Source: DATFMH01 sp035267045
Lineage (GTDB): Bacteria > Bacteroidota > Rhodothermia > Balneolales > DATFMH01
Direction of reading: 5' to 3'
Assembly: GCA_035267045.1 (NCBI GenBank)
Contig: DATFMH010000031.1
Location: 1-6,287 of the forward strand
DNA length: 6,287 bases
This document shows positions 4,564 through 6,287 of this stretch, one piece after another (positions within the stretch are counted from its first letter, which is position 1; each line of letters starts with the position of its first letter). The position numbers were made by a program, and so were the translations under genes. The notes under the pieces were generated by a model. The model worked only from the letters and a program-made list of their open reading frames with translations. It had not been told where the DNA came from and made no database searches.

Positions 4564-6287
4564 ATGTCACTGAAAACATCAATGAAAAATAAGATGATAT
4601 GTGGGGTGGCACTATTATCCGTTTCTCTATTACTTAATAACTGTACTACAAAAAAGGAACTTATAGGTAGTGAAGAAGCAGCTAATCAGGTTTATGTTCC
4701 CCCCGGAAAACATGACGAGTTCTATAGTTTCATGTCGGGCGGGTGGACCGGGAATGTAGGTGTTTATGGAATCCCATCCGGACGCCATATATATACGATT
4801 CCGGTATTTTCCGTTTTCCCAACTAACGGTTATGGTTATACGGAGGAGTCCAAAGCAATGCTTAATACTTCTCATGGTTTTATTCCGTGGGGAGATGCTC
4901 ACCATACCGAATTGTCAGAAACGGATGGTGTTCACGATGGCAGGTGGCTTTTTATAAATGAGAATAATACGCCGCGTATCGCAAGAATCGATTTAAAAAC
5001 ATTCCGTACCATGGAAATTATCGAAATTCCTAATTCCGCCGGTAACCACGCGTCATCTTTTTCGACACAAAATACGGAATATGTTACAGCAGCCACCCGG
5101 TTCAGCATTCCCCTCGGTGAAAAAAAAGATATACCCATCAAATCGTATAATATTGACAATATTAAGGATTATAATGCCAATTTCGGCGGGACTATTTCAT
5201 TTATAAAAGTAGATCCGAAAACCGGCAGGATGAATGTTGCTTTCCAAATATTAGTACCCGGATTTGATTACGATTTAGGACATGCCGGTAAAGGCCCTTC
5301 GAAAGATTGGGCATTTTTTACCTGTTATAATAGTGAACAGGCTAACACACTTTTGGAAATAAACGCTTCCAAAAAGGATAAAGACTTTGTTGCAGCAATA
5401 AACTGGAAAAAAGCAGAACAATATGCCGCCGATGGTAAAGGTAAGGTAATGGACACTCGATATGCCCATAATTACTATGATCCGGAGACAGATATAGCCC
5501 AAACGGATATGCAGGACAAAGTAGTTGTCCTTGATCCAAGAGAACTTTCGGATATGGTTTATTATCTGCCAACACCGAAATCGCCTCATGGTGTTGATGT
5601 GGATCCAACCGGTGAATATATAGTTGCGGGTGGAAAACTATCGACAATACTTCCTGTTCATTCATTTTCTAAAATGACTGAAGCTATACAAAACAAGGAA
5701 TATGATGGAGAAATTAACGGTATACCCATATTGAAATATGAATCTGTCATAGCCGGAGAGGTTAAAAATCCCGGACTTGGGCCTCTTCATACGGAATTTG
5801 ACGCGAATGGATTTGCCTATACGACTGCTTTTATTTCATCTGAAATCGTAAAATGGCAGTTAGGTACCTGGAAAGTCATAGATCGACACGCTGCTTATTA
5901 TTCACCCGGTCACCTGAGTGTACCTGGAGGGGATACCCGGAAACCATGGGGTAAATATGTAATTGCATTAAATAAACTGACAAAAGATCGATATTTGCCT
6001 ACCGGCCCCGAAATGTATGCTTCGGCACAACTCTTTGATATCAGTGGAGACAAGATGAAATTGATTCTGGACTTTCCTACCGAAGGTGAGCCGCATTATG
6101 CGCAGGAGATCCCGGCCAATTTGGTAGATAAAAATCAACTCAAGATTTACAAGTTGGAAGAGAATAAAAATCCCTATGCAGTTCATAAGGAATCCGAGAC
6201 GAAAGTTGTCCGAAATGGTAAGAGAATTGATGTTTATTTAAGTGCCATTCGAAGCCATTTTGTTCCGGATAATATCGAAGGTATAAA
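4564..6287 (+). CDS. nosZ: Nitrous oxide reductase, clade II (Sec-type), 3' end outside window
   Basis: The first 574 codons of NosZ, the copper enzyme that reduces N2O to N2 outside the cytoplasmic membrane, in one uninterrupted frame. The N-terminus has a hydrophobic signal (about 12-25) without a twin arginine, so export is by Sec, the mark of clade II enzymes; Cys27 after LLLNN could be a lipid-attachment Cys, though Asn at -1 is unusual. The beta-propeller carries hallmarks YGIPSGR (88-94), ETDGVHDGRWLFIN (119-132) and GHAGKGPSKDWAFF (239-253 region). All seven expected CuZ histidines can be placed: His113 and His114 (GDAHH), His162 (GNHAS), His342 (SPHGVDV), His409 (GPLHTEFD), His450 (SPGHLS) and His511 (GEPHY). 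Spacing between the third and fourth is longer than in classical NosZ, as in clade II. From about 550 the chain enters the cupredoxin CuA domain, but its Cys/His/Met ligands lie beyond the window; roughly 80-90 residues are missing. Likely co-transcribed with the cytochrome c gene. Confidence 0.96.
   Translation, partial: MSLKTSMKNKMICGVALLSVSLLLNNCTTKKELIGSEEAANQVYVPPGKHDEFYSFMSGGWTGNVGVYGIPSGRHIYTIPVFSVFPTNGYGYTEESKAMLNTSHGFIPWGDAHHTELSETDGVHDGRWLFINENNTPRIARIDLKTFRTMEIIEIPNSAGNHASSFSTQNTEYVTAATRFSIPLGEKKDIPIKSYNIDNIKDYNANFGGTISFIKVDPKTGRMNVAFQILVPGFDYDLGHAGKGPSKDWAFFTCYNSEQANTLLEINASKKDKDFVAAINWKKAEQYAADGKGKVMDTRYAHNYYDPETDIAQTDMQDKVVVLDPRELSDMVYYLPTPKSPHGVDVDPTGEYIVAGGKLSTILPVHSFSKMTEAIQNKEYDGEINGIPILKYESVIAGEVKNPGLGPLHTEFDANGFAYTTAFISSEIVKWQLGTWKVIDRHAAYYSPGHLSVPGGDTRKPWGKYVIALNKLTKDRYLPTGPEMYASAQLFDISGDKMKLILDFPTEGEPHYAQEIPANLVDKNQLKIYKLEENKNPYAVHKESETKVVRNGKRIDVYLSAIRSHFVPDNIEGI

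Noticed and set aside
4630..5665. Antisense open frames of about 90-107 codons inside nosZ
   Set aside because: The plus strand encodes NosZ with conserved copper-ligand motifs throughout; these are shadow frames.

Overview
The window looks like a chromosomal fragment of a Bacteroidota (Bacteroidetes) bacterium, probably an anaerobic or facultative lineage. The basis is the AT-rich intergenic DNA, the style of the YajC and RibBA proteins, a ParE/RelE toxin remnant of the type common in this phylum, and the start of a Sec-type (clade II) nitrous oxide reductase locus with a lipoprotein cytochrome c in front of nosZ. The phylum call comes from protein character only; there is no rRNA in the window.

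Left part (1-800): a small toxin-antitoxin module on the + strand. The antitoxin-like ORF is intact. The overlapping ParE/RelE-type toxin frame is interrupted by an in-frame TAG at codon 22, where the family usually has a Trp. The module lies between two near-identical 29-bp direct repeats (1-29 and 764-792).

Middle part (842-2523, - strand): yajC followed 36 nt later by a full-length bifunctional ribBA, ending in a clear intrinsic terminator (842-864). This is housekeeping: a Sec translocon accessory protein and the two entry reactions of riboflavin synthesis.

Right part (2912-6287, + strand): two tandem paralogous Rrf2-family regulators (about 52% identical over 109 aligned residues), each with a conserved Cys/Cys/Cys/His set suited to an Fe-S cluster; then a monoheme lipoprotein cytochrome c; then nosZ, cut off by the window end near the start of its CuA domain. 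All seven His ligands expected for the CuZ cluster are visible. The likely logic is that Fe-S Rrf2 proteins sense NO, O2 or redox/iron state and control the nos genes, while the cytochrome carries electrons to NosZ for reduction of N2O to N2. A perfect 14-bp inverted repeat 28 nt before the second Rrf2 gene is the best operator candidate. The 388-bp divergent region between yajC and the first Rrf2 gene has no convincing gene but carries several dyads.

I see no CRISPR array, tRNA, rRNA or insertion sequence. The most notable items are the paired Rrf2 regulators with their operator-like palindrome at the head of a clade II nos locus, and the broken toxin next to an intact antitoxin.
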